Shown here in pieces: positions 45,712 through 52,715 of a DNA stretch of 64,000 nt. How positions within the stretch are numbered: position 1 is the stretch's first letter; each line of letters opens with the position of its first letter. This DNA is from JBLZUR01 sp048565625 (lineage in GTDB: Bacteria > Pseudomonadota > Alphaproteobacteria > Sphingomonadales > Sphingomonadaceae). The position numbers and the translations under genes are program-made. The stretch is taken from positions 2,108,001 through 2,172,000 of the forward strand of contig NZ_JBLZUR010000002.1 in the NCBI RefSeq assembly GCF_048565625.1. The letters run 5' to 3'. Under the pieces are notes generated by a model. That model saw only the letters and a program-made list of their open reading frames with translations. It did no database searches and was not told the origin of the DNA.

Positions 45712-46064
45712 TGGCGCGGCTGGCGTTGCGCATCCATGTCAGTGAGCCCTGGACGTTCGAGCGGGAGAACGAGAGCGCGGATCTGACCGGCTGGACGGCC
45801 GATCACCGCTTCCTCGACAAGCCCGACTGGCTCGTCCATCTCGACAAGCCGATCACAATCGCCAAAGAGGCGTTCGGGGCGGTACAGATCTCGCCCCGCT
45901 ATGTCGGCGAGGATTTCTGGGCGGTGATGGACAACCCGTTGGTCAACCTGACCGTGAACATCGTGCCGCACGATCCCGAAAGGCCGCGCGACGACGATCG
46001 CCCGTCACCCCTGGTGGGGCTGGTGGCGCAAGGCTTCGCCGATCAACCCTCTTCCAGGCAGTAG
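45711..46064 (+). CDS. conserved-context hypothetical protein between ilvB and ilvH
   Basis: 117 residues. Its ATG overlaps the ilvB stop (TGATG) and it ends 4 bases before ilvH, so it is firmly inside the operon. Sequence: RIHVSEPWTFERENESADLT, then GWTADHRFLDKPDWLVHLDK and GEDFWAVMDNPLVNLTVN. I do not recognise a family and there is no signal peptide or membrane helix. Many Trp, Asp and His residues suggest a small soluble beta protein. Confidence 0.65.
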   Translation: MARLALRIHVSEPWTFERENESADLTGWTADHRFLDKPDWLVHLDKPITIAKEAFGAVQISPRYVGEDFWAVMDNPLVNLTVNIVPHDPERPRDDDRPSPLVGLVAQGFADQPSSRQ

Positions 46065-46068
46065 TTTC

Positions 46069-46584
46069 ATGCAGATCAAGCAGCAGGCGACCGAGCGGCA
46101 CACGCTCTCGGTCACGGTCGAGAACGAGCCCGGCATCCTTGCCCGTATAGCCGGCATGTTTTCGGCACGCGGGTACAATATCGAGAGCCTGACGGTCGCC
46201 GACGTGACGGCTGACGAGTCGATCAGCCGCATCACCATCGTCACCAACGGCACGCCGCAGGTGATCGAGCAGGTGGTGGCGCAGCTCGACCGGCTGGTGC
46301 CCGTTCACAAGGTCATCGACCTGACCGCGCTCGGCCCGCATGTCGAGCGGGAACTGGCGTTGGTGAAGGTCGCCGGCACCGGCGATCACCGCATCGAGGC
46401 GCTGCGCCTCGCCGAGGTCTACCGCGCCCGCGTGGTCGATGCGACCATCGGCAGCTTCGTCTTCGAGGTGACCGGCGGCACCGAGAAGATCGACAAGTTT
46501 ATCGAACTGATGCGCGAAGTCGGCCTCGTCGAGATCGCCCGCACCGGAGTCGCCGCCATCGCCCGGGGGCATGAGGCGGTCTGA
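46069..46584 (+). CDS. ilvH: acetolactate synthase, regulatory subunit
   Basis: 171 residues. The N-terminal ACT domain (HTLSVTVENEPGILARIAGM then FSARGYNIESLTVADVTADE) carries the valine feedback site, and the C-terminal domain completes the small subunit (VARELALVKV-like stretch VERELALVKVAGTGDHRIEA). Works with IlvB as a heteromer. Confidence 0.95.
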   Translation: MQIKQQATERHTLSVTVENEPGILARIAGMFSARGYNIESLTVADVTADESISRITIVTNGTPQVIEQVVAQLDRLVPVHKVIDLTALGPHVERELALVKVAGTGDHRIEALRLAEVYRARVVDATIGSFVFEVTGGTEKIDKFIELMREVGLVEIARTGVAAIARGHEAV

Positions 46585-46599
46585 GTTTCCACCAAGTCT

Positions 46600-46663
46600 C
46601 GTCACCCCAGCGAAGATCGGAGTCGCTCCGACTTTGAGCGATGCCAGCCTTCGCTGACATGAC
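46600..46663. repeat. diverged copy of the CCAGCGAAGGCTGG palindrome
   Basis: CGTCACCCCAGCGAAGATCG and the opposing ATGCCAGCCTTCGCTGACAT lie in the ilvH-ilvC gap, the same family as 1387-1450. As with edd-eda, the element sits within an operon gap just upstream of a start codon. Confidence 0.7.
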
Positions 46664-46685
46664 GGAAAGTTCGAAAGGAAGATCA

Positions 46686-47705
46686 ATGCGCGTTTATTAC
46701 GATCGTGACGCCGATATCGGCCTGATCAAGACCAAGAAGATCGCCATCATCGGCTATGGCAGCCAGGGCCACGCCCATGCCCAGAACCTGCGCGACAGCG
46801 GTGTGGCGGAGGTTGCGATCGCGCTCCGCTCCGGCTCCGCCACCGCGAAGAAGGCCGAGGACGCCGGCTTCAAGGTGCTGTCGAATGCCGAGGCGGCGAA
46901 ATGGGCCGACATCATCATGATCCTGGCGCCCGACGAGCATCAGGCAGCGATCTACAACGACGACCTCGCGCCCAACCTCAAGCAGGGGGCCGCCCTCGCC
47001 TTCGCTCACGGCCTGAACGTGCATTTCGGCCTGATCGAGCCGCGGGCCGACCTGGACGTGTTCATGATCGCGCCGAAGGGGCCGGGCCACACCGTACGCT
47101 CCGAGTACCAGCGCGGCGGCGGCGTTCCCTGCCTGATCGCCATCGCACAGGACGCGTCCGGCAACGCGCATGACGTCGCCCTTTCCTATGCCAGCGCGGT
47201 CGGCGGCGGCCGTTCGGGCGTGATCGAGACGACCTTCAAGGAAGAGTGCGAGACCGACCTGTTCGGCGAGCAGGTCGTGCTCTGCGGCGGCGTGACCCAC
47301 CTGATCCAGGCGGGCTTCGAGACACTGGTCGAGGCCGGCTATGCGCCGGAAATGGCCTATTTCGAGTGCCTGCACGAGACCAAGTTGATCGTCGATCTGC
47401 TGTATGAGGGCGGCATCGCCAATATGCGCTACTCGATCAGCAACACCGCCGAATATGGCGACATCACCATCGGGCCGCGCATCATCACCGAAGAGACCAA
47501 GAAGGAGATGAAGCGCGTGCTCGCCGACATCCAGTCGGGTCGCTTCGTCAAGAACTTCGTCCTCGACAACCGCGCCGGCCAGCCCGAGCTGAAGGCAGCC
47601 CGGAAAGCGGCGGCCGCGCACCAGATCGAGCAGGTCGGCGGCGAACTCCGCGCGATGATGCCATGGATCGCCAAGAACAAGCTGGTGGACAAGGCGAAGA
47701 ACTAG
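46686..47705 (+). CDS. ilvC: ketol-acid reductoisomerase (class I)
   Basis: Isomerises and reduces acetolactate. 339 residues, the class I length, from the ATG at 46686. KKIAIIGYGSQGHAHAQNLR is the NAD(P)H-binding loop; the GYAPEMAYFECLHETKLIVD segment provides the metal-binding Glu/Asp residues; the knotted C-terminal domain follows. A GC-rich hairpin with a T run follows the gene. Confidence 0.97.
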   Translation: MRVYYDRDADIGLIKTKKIAIIGYGSQGHAHAQNLRDSGVAEVAIALRSGSATAKKAEDAGFKVLSNAEAAKWADIIMILAPDEHQAAIYNDDLAPNLKQGAALAFAHGLNVHFGLIEPRADLDVFMIAPKGPGHTVRSEYQRGGGVPCLIAIAQDASGNAHDVALSYASAVGGGRSGVIETTFKEECETDLFGEQVVLCGGVTHLIQAGFETLVEAGYAPEMAYFECLHETKLIVDLLYEGGIANMRYSISNTAEYGDITIGPRIITEETKKEMKRVLADIQSGRFVKNFVLDNRAGQPELKAARKAAAAHQIEQVGGELRAMMPWIAKNKLVDKAKN

Positions 47706-47713
47706 GCTCCGTT

Positions 47714-47756
47714 GTCGTCGCCTCGGAGCCGATCCGGGGCGACGACCACCTCTTTT
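47714..47756 (+). terminator. probable rho-independent terminator after ilvC
   Basis: GTCGTCGCC (47714-47722) pairs perfectly with GGCGACGAC (47738-47746), and TCTTTTC follows four bases later. It begins 9 bases after the ilvC stop. Confidence 0.6.
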
Positions 47757-47851
47757 CAATTCCCTCGAACAGCCCCTTCGATGCTATGCGTGTAGACGGA
47801 GAGGTGTGACCGATCGAAGGTCCGCCGTCCGTCAACAAGGAGACGATCCTG

Positions 47852-48466
47852 ATGCGCGCAGCCTTCCTCGCTCTTGGCATTGCAATCGCCAGCCCCCTCC
47901 CCGCTCTCGCCCAGATGCCGACGGAGGCGCCCGGCAAGGCGGATCCGGCGCGTGTCGAGGCCGGGACTTACAAGGTCGACCCGCATCACACGCAGGTGAT
48001 CTGGAAGGTCGACCATATGGGGGTCAGCCCGCTCTGGGGCGCGTTCGGCGATCCCGCGGGCAGCCTGACGCTCGACCCGAAGAACCCGGCGGCGGCGAAG
48101 CTGTCGCTGACCTTCCCGCTGACCGGCCTGACCGTCACCTCCGCGCCGTTCCTGAAGCACCTGTCCGGCACCGACTTCTTCGACGTGGCGAAGTTCCCCC
48201 AGGCGACCTTCGTCTCCACCTCGGTCAAGGCGAGCGGAACGAAGGCGACGGTGACCGGCAACCTGACGATCAAGGGGATCACCAAGCCCGTCGTGATCGA
48301 GGCCGAGTTCTACGGTGCCGGGCCGAACCCGATGTCGAAGAAGCTGAACATCGGCTTCAAGGGCATGGCGAAGGTGAAGCGCAGCGACTTCGGCCTGGGT
48401 TACGGCGTGCCGATGGTGGGCGACGAGGTCGAACTCAAGATCGCGGGCGCCTTCGAGAAGGAGTGA
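47852..48466 (+). CDS. secreted YceI-family protein
   Basis: 204 residues, with signal peptide RAAFLALGIAIASPLPALAQ, so periplasmic. YceI lipocalin-like features: YKVDPHHTQVIWKVDHMGVS, then GTDFFDVAKFPQATFVST, and the C-terminal FGLGYGVPMVGDEVELKIAG. YceI proteins bind isoprenoid-like lipids; the physiological role is not known. A strong terminator follows. Confidence 0.92.
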   Translation: MRAAFLALGIAIASPLPALAQMPTEAPGKADPARVEAGTYKVDPHHTQVIWKVDHMGVSPLWGAFGDPAGSLTLDPKNPAAAKLSLTFPLTGLTVTSAPFLKHLSGTDFFDVAKFPQATFVSTSVKASGTKATVTGNLTIKGITKPVVIEAEFYGAGPNPMSKKLNIGFKGMAKVKRSDFGLGYGVPMVGDEVELKIAGAFEKE

Positions 48467-48473
48467 GGCTGCA

Positions 48474-48506
48474 CATCCTCCCCATCTTTGATGGGGAGGA
48501 TGTTTT
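48474..48506 (+). terminator. rho-independent terminator between yceI-like and BLUF genes
   Basis: CATCCTCCCCATC TTT GATGGGGAGGATG is a perfect 13-base stem with a 3-base loop, followed by TTTT. It ends the YceI-like transcript; the BLUF gene on the other strand stops at its edge. Confidence 0.9.
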
Positions 48507-48912
48507 ATGCCGCGTGACGCACCCTTGCGAAGCTTCTGAAGCGTTCGCGGGCGGTCGCGTTGGGGACCTCGGCGGTGAGGGCGTCCACCAGTTCCGGGAT
48601 GGTATCGTGGTCCGTGGCAGCGACCGCGCTGTCGGACGCCATCGCCCAGGGGCCGAATTCCCGTTCCTCCACCTGGCGGCGGGAGAGGATGACCACGGCG
48701 CGGTGGCGGCCGTCCTCCACGATGCGGTCGAAGGTGGTCTCCACCTCCTCCTGCTCCCCCTCGAGCGCCTGGAGGAAGCGCTTGCCGTCATGAACCAGAA
48801 GGCCGGTGATCCCGCGCTCGGCATTGTTCCGGCGGGAGGTCGCCAGGATGCCGTCCACCGCATCCGCTGGGAGGTCGTAGGCCGCGGTACTGATGTAAGT
48901 TAGTTGAAACAC
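48505..48912 (-). CDS. BLUF-domain blue-light photoreceptor
   Basis: 135 residues forming a single BLUF domain. Flavin-pocket residues are visible: Tyr in FQLTYIS near residue 6, Asn in RRNNAERGITGLLVHDG, Gln in KRFLQALEGEQEEV, plus the DGRHRAVVILSRRQVEE, REFGPWAM segment with the semi-conserved Trp. There is no output domain, so signalling must pass through a partner protein. No partner is evident nearby; its neighbours are metabolic genes. Confidence 0.92.
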   Translation of the reverse strand: MFQLTYISTAAYDLPADAVDGILATSRRNNAERGITGLLVHDGKRFLQALEGEQEEVETTFDRIVEDGRHRAVVILSRRQVEEREFGPWAMASDSAVAATDHDTIPELVDALTAEVPNATARERFRSFARVRHAA

Positions 48913-48985
48913 TGACTTTTCTCCACCGAAACGAATTTCCCTACCCTCTGGACGCGAACGCTTGAGACAAGGTAAAGGCGAGCGC

Positions 48986-49039
48986 GTGACACACGGTCGT
49001 TCCTTCGCGGTTCTCCTCCTTCGACTTACGCGCCCTTAG
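48986..49039 (+). CDS. leucine-rich leader peptide upstream of leuA
   Basis: A 17-codon open frame, GTG start, with AAAGG seven bases upstream. It encodes VTHGRSFAVLLLRLTRP and a TAG stop; leucine codons CTC CTC CTT and CTT cluster in positions 10-14, with one Val and one Arg between or beside them. It lies about 100 bases before leuA. Such peptides sense charged tRNA-Leu in attenuation control. It is too short for routine gene finding. Confidence 0.7.
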   Translation: MTHGRSFAVLLLRLTRP

Positions 49040-49092
49040 GCGCGCGGTTCGGCTTGCCCGGTTTCCGGGCGGACAGTCACGGCGCCTAAGGG
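49033..49092 (+). promoter_or_regulatory. hairpin region of the putative leuA attenuator
   Basis: CCCTTAGGCGC (49033-49043), which includes the leader stop codon, pairs perfectly over 11 bases with GCGCCTAAGGG (49082-49092). Inside the loop, GCCCGG-TTT-CCGGGC (49056-49070) forms a second perfect hairpin. The two structures overlap the end of the leader, as expected for attenuation, but no clear T run was seen after either stem, so the mechanism may not be classical intrinsic termination. Confidence 0.55.
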
Positions 49093-49139
49093 CCTCTTCG
49101 AAACACCCGAGAGCCAAGGCCTTCGACTGGAACATCACG

Positions 49140-50828
49140 ATGCCGATGCTGAAAGACCCCTCCACCAAGTACCGCCCCTTCCCGCAGATCGACCTGCCCG
49201 ACCGGCAATGGCCGTCGCGGACGATCACGAGGGCGCCACGCTGGCTGTCCACCGACATGCGCGACGGCAACCAGGCGCTGATCGACCCGATGGACAGCGA
49301 GAAAAAGCAGCGATTCTTCGACCTCCTGTGCAAGGTCGGCGTCAAGGAGATCGAGGTCGGTTTTCCCTCCGCCGGGGCGACCGAGTTCGACTTCATTCGT
49401 GGGCTGGTCGACAATGGCCGCATTCCCGACGGCGTGATGATCCAGGGGCTGACCCAGTCCCGCCGCGACCTGATCGAGAAGACGTTCGAGAGCATGGCGG
49501 GGGCGAAGACCGCCTGCGTCCACGTCTACAATGCCGTGTCGCCCGCCTGGCGCCGCATCGTGTTCGGCATGGACAAGGCGGAGATCCGACAGATCGCCAT
49601 CGAGGGCGCGAAGCTGCTGGCCGAACAGGCGGCGCGCTTCCCGGAGACCGACTGGCGCTTCCAATACTCGCCGGAGACCTTCTCGACCGCCGAGCTGGAT
49701 TTCAGCCTGGACGTCTGCGAGGCGGTGATCGAGGTGCTGCGCCCGACGCCGGAGAAGCCGCTGATCCTCAACCTGCCGGCGACGGTGGAAGCGGCGACCC
49801 CGAACATCTACGCCGACCAGATCGAATGGTTCTGCCGCCACATCTCCGACCGGGAGAGCGTGGTCATCTCTCTGCACACGCATAACGACCGGGGCACCGG
49901 CGTCGCGGCGGCGGAGCTGGGCCTGATGGCGGGCGCGGACCGGGTCGAAGGCTGCCTGCTCGGCAATGGCGAGCGGACGGGGAACTGCGACCTCGTGACC
50001 GTGGCGCTGAACATGTACACACAGGGGGTCGACCCGGAACTCGACCTGTCGGACATCGACGCGGTGGTGAAGACGGTCGAATACTGCACCAACATCCCGG
50101 TCCACCCGCGCACCGCCTATGCCGGCGACCTGGTGTTCACGGCGTTCTCCGGCAGCCATCAGGATGCGATCAAAAAGGGCTTCGCGGCGCAGGCGCAGCG
50201 CAACGACCAGTTCTGGGACGTGCCTTACCTGCCGATCGACCCCGCCGATCTCGGCCGCAGCTATGAGGCGGTGATCCGCGTCAATTCGCAGTCGGGCAAA
50301 GGCGGCGTCGCCTGGGTGCTGGAACAGGACAAGGGCCTGAAGCTGCCGAAGCGGATGCAGGCCGATTTCAGCCGCCATGTGCAGGCGATGGCCGACCGGA
50401 CGAGCCGCGAGCTGAACGCCGCCGACATCTGGGGCGCGTTCGAGGCGGCCTATCACCTCGACGGCGAAGGGCGGTTCACCCTGGTCGACTATCACGAGAG
50501 CGCGTCACCCGGCGGCGGGGCGGAGCGGCGCTTCGCCGGGCGGATCGGGGTGGACGGACAGGTCCGGTCGGTCGGCGGCAAGGGCAACGGCCTGCTCTCC
50601 TCGGTGCTCGCCGCCTTGCGCGAGGAACTGGGCGTCGAGATGGACATCGCCGATTATCAGGAACATGCGATCGGCACCGGCGGCGACGTGCAGGCGGCCG
50701 CCTATGTCGAGGCGCGGACGGAGGATGGTCGCACCGTCTTCGGTGTCGGCATCGACAGCGACGTGGCGACCGCCTCGGTGCGCGCGCTCCTCAGCGCCGC
50801 AAACGGGCTGGGGAGCGTGGCGGCATGA
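49140..50828 (+). CDS. leuA: 2-isopropylmalate synthase
   Basis: Commits 2-ketoisovalerate to leucine synthesis. 562 residues. DRE-TIM core: TDMRDGNQALIDPMDSEKKQ carries the catalytic Arg-Asp pair, then GVKEIEVGFPSAGATEFDFI, and the metal-binding HTH of VISLHTHNDRGTG. A C-terminal regulatory LeuA domain for leucine feedback begins near residue 440 (FTLVDYHESASPGGGAERRF). The upstream leader peptide suggests leucine-dependent expression. A four-base overlap couples it to the small lipoprotein gene. Confidence 0.95.
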   Translation: MPMLKDPSTKYRPFPQIDLPDRQWPSRTITRAPRWLSTDMRDGNQALIDPMDSEKKQRFFDLLCKVGVKEIEVGFPSAGATEFDFIRGLVDNGRIPDGVMIQGLTQSRRDLIEKTFESMAGAKTACVHVYNAVSPAWRRIVFGMDKAEIRQIAIEGAKLLAEQAARFPETDWRFQYSPETFSTAELDFSLDVCEAVIEVLRPTPEKPLILNLPATVEAATPNIYADQIEWFCRHISDRESVVISLHTHNDRGTGVAAAELGLMAGADRVEGCLLGNGERTGNCDLVTVALNMYTQGVDPELDLSDIDAVVKTVEYCTNIPVHPRTAYAGDLVFTAFSGSHQDAIKKGFAAQAQRNDQFWDVPYLPIDPADLGRSYEAVIRVNSQSGKGGVAWVLEQDKGLKLPKRMQADFSRHVQAMADRTSRELNAADIWGAFEAAYHLDGEGRFTLVDYHESASPGGGAERRFAGRIGVDGQVRSVGGKGNGLLSSVLAALREELGVEMDIADYQEHAIGTGGDVQAAAYVEARTEDGRTVFGVGIDSDVATASVRALLSAANGLGSVAA

Positions 50829-51076
50829 GGCCGGCCGCGCTCATCATGGCGGCAGCGGCGGGCCTCGCGCTCGCCGGCTGCGTCCGGACGGTGGCGAACG
50901 TCGTCACCGCGCCGGTGCGCGCCGGATCGCAGGTGGTGGACTGGACCACGACCAGCCAGGACGAGGCCGACCGCAACCGGGGCCGCAAGATCCGCAAGCA
51001 GGAAGAGCGCGAGGCCAAGGAGCGCCGCAAGCGCGAGAAGGAAGAGCGCCGCCGCTGGGAGCGGGAGAACGGCTGA
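50825..51076 (+). CDS. small lipoprotein with charged helical tail
   Basis: 83 residues. The signal peptide ends in the lipobox LAGC (ALIMAAAAGLALAGCVRTVA), followed by a very highly charged Arg/Lys/Glu helix (RKQEEREAKERRKREKEERR). The ATG overlaps the leuA stop. No known function; the charged tail suggests an extended helix in the periplasm. Confidence 0.65.
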   Translation: MRPAALIMAAAAGLALAGCVRTVANVVTAPVRAGSQVVDWTTTSQDEADRNRGRKIRKQEEREAKERRKREKEERRRWERENG

Positions 51077-51222
51077 CCGGCCGCCGATCGCGCCGGAAAG
51101 TCGCAAAGGTCTTCCCTCAACGCGCGAGCGCACGCACGCCCACATGCGTGCGCGCGAGATCGGATTATAAACGAATCAAAGAGCCGACCTTTGGCTCGCA
51201 AATATTTTCCTACATTGGAAGC

Positions 51223-51399
51223 GTGATCGACGATCGGGCGCTGATGCCCGCCCTGCCGGAACCGGTCTGCTGGACGATGCCCGTCGCGGGCTTCGGCCTG
51301 ACCGGTGCCGTGGCAGGTGCGGCCTCGATGCCGCGCCTGCCGCTCGCGCTCACACCTGCGCTTGGCCGCCGTCCACGAACACCTCGCTGCCGGTCATGA
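51223..51399 (+). pseudogene. orphan PEP-CTERM-like tail, probably a gene remnant
   Basis: The frame reads VIDDRALMPALPEPVCWTMP then VAGFGLTGAVAGAASMPRLP. This follows the PEPxxWAMMIAGFGLxGxA sorting-signal pattern with Met-Pro for the Met-Met-Ile stretch and without the terminal arginine cluster. No signal peptide or body precedes it in frame, and the end overlaps the SDR gene. I read it as the tail of a lost PEP-CTERM gene; chance resemblance is possible. Confidence 0.45.
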
Positions 51400-52096
51400 A
51401 GCTGCTGTCGCCGGAGGCCAGGAACGCCGCCACCGCCGCCGTCTCCGCCGGATCGCCCAGCCGGCCCAGGGGCGTAAGCGCGCCGAAGGCCTCGAACTCT
51501 TCGCGTCCGATCGCATCCACCGCCAATTCCGTCAGGGTTGGCCCCGGCGACAGCACGTTCACGCGAATGCCCGTGCCCCGCAGATCCTGCGCCCAGCTTC
51601 GCGCCAGGTTCCGCACCGCCGCCTTGCTGGCGCTATAGACGCTGAAGCTCGGTGTGCCGACTTCGCCCGTGGTCGATCCCGTCAGGATGATCGATCCGCC
51701 CGCTGCCATCAGTTTCAGACCCTTCTGCACGGTGAAGATCAGGCCTTTCACGTTGACGTCGAAGGTGTCGGCATAATGCTCGTCGGTGATCTCGCCCAGC
51801 GGCACCAGCGCGCCGGTGCCGGCATTGGCGAAGAGGATGTCGATGCTGCCCCGCTCCGCCTTCACCGTGTCGAACAGCCGGTCGAGGTCGGCAGGATCGG
51901 CGACCGATCCGGCCACCGCACGCGCGTTCGGGCCGAGTTCCGCCAGCGCTTCATCCAGCCGCACCTGCCGCCGACCGAAGATGTAGACGAACGCACCTTC
52001 TTCTATGAACCTCTTGGCCGAGGCGAGGCCGATACCCGTGCCGCCGCCCGTCACCACCGCCGTCTTGCCGTCCAGTCTCTTCACGATAACCTCCAT
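51350..52096 (-). CDS. SDR-family oxidoreductase
   Basis: 248 residues from the ATG at 52096. Rossmann NAD(P)-binding motif AVVTGGGTGIGLASAKRFI, NAG in DILFANAGTGALVP, catalytic Ser in IILTGSTTGE and the YSASK of PSFSVYSASKAAVRNLARSW, ending TGSEVFVDGGQAQV. Substrate unknown. It is divergent from an HxlR regulator, which commonly controls such an oxidoreductase in response to quinones or aldehydes. Confidence 0.9.
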   Translation of the reverse strand: MEVIVKRLDGKTAVVTGGGTGIGLASAKRFIEEGAFVYIFGRRQVRLDEALAELGPNARAVAGSVADPADLDRLFDTVKAERGSIDILFANAGTGALVPLGEITDEHYADTFDVNVKGLIFTVQKGLKLMAAGGSIILTGSTTGEVGTPSFSVYSASKAAVRNLARSWAQDLRGTGIRVNVLSPGPTLTELAVDAIGREEFEAFGALTPLGRLGDPAETAAVAAFLASGDSSFMTGSEVFVDGGQAQV

Positions 52097-52151
52097 GTGC
52101 GATTGCCCATTGTCTGGTTGCGGAAAGCTGGCCCGGCACCCACCTATCGAC

Positions 52152-52175
52152 AAGTATGCACCTTTTGGTAAGTAT
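52152..52175. promoter_or_regulatory. candidate HxlR operator between the SDR and regulator genes
   Basis: AAGTAT at 52152-52157 recurs at 52170-52175, 18 bases apart, and the spacer holds ACCTTTTGGT, a small inverted repeat. The site is A+T-rich in a GC-rich background and ends 5 bases before the regulator ATG, where autoregulation would be expected. Confidence 0.5.
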
Positions 52176-52180
52176 CAAAA

Positions 52181-52564
52181 ATGAGCGCACACCCGTCGCC
52201 TTCACCCACTCGCTCGGCTGCCTGCGACGCGGCCTTCACCTGCGGCCTCGATGCCACGCTCCGCGTCATCGCCGGCAAGTGGAAGCCGCTGATCATCTAC
52301 TTCCTGTCGCAGGAACCCAATCGCTACGGCGCCCTCAAGCGCGCGATCCGTGGCGTCAGCGACAAGGTCCTGATCCAGCAGCTGAAGGAGCTGGAGGCCG
52401 ACGGCATCGTCATCCGCCGCGACTACAAGGAGGTCCCGCCCCGCGTGGACTACAGCCTCACGCCCCTGGGTCGCGGCCTGGCGGAGGCGCTCATTCCGCT
52501 CTGCACCTGGGGTACCACGAACATGGCCAAGGTCCGCGATCTGATGGATCAGCGCGCGGCATAG
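52181..52564 (+). CDS. HxlR-family transcriptional regulator
   Basis: 127 residues. The DUF24 winged helix is clear: CGLDATLRVIAGKWKPLIIY then FLSQEPNRYGALKRAIRGVS, DKVLIQQLKELEADGIVIRR and VDYSLTPLGRGLAEALIP. The Cys before the first helix is the position often used for redox or electrophile sensing. There is no clear ribosome-binding site before the ATG, so translation may be leaderless. Probably represses the divergent SDR gene. Confidence 0.9.
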   Translation: MSAHPSPSPTRSAACDAAFTCGLDATLRVIAGKWKPLIIYFLSQEPNRYGALKRAIRGVSDKVLIQQLKELEADGIVIRRDYKEVPPRVDYSLTPLGRGLAEALIPLCTWGTTNMAKVRDLMDQRAA

Positions 52565-52565
52565 C

Positions 52566-52708
52566 GATCCTCCCCCAGAGGGGAGGTGGCAGCCCACGCG
52601 AAAGCGGGGGCTGACGGACGGGTAGGTGCCGCAAGGACCACCGCCTGCTCCTGCGGCACCTACCCCTCCACCGCCTTCGGCGGTCCCCCTCCCCTTCCAG
52701 GGGAGGAT
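52566..52708. repeat. GGTGGAGGGG-type palindromic repeat block
   Basis: CCTCCCCCAGAGGGGAGGTG opens the block and CTACCCCTCCACCGCCTTCG, GCGGTCCCCCTCCCCTTCCA, closes it; a central TAGGTGCCGCA also occurs inverted as TGCGGCACCTA. It separates the convergent HxlR and allophanate hydrolase genes and may terminate transcription from both. Confidence 0.8.
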
Positions 52709-52715
52709 AAGCGTG

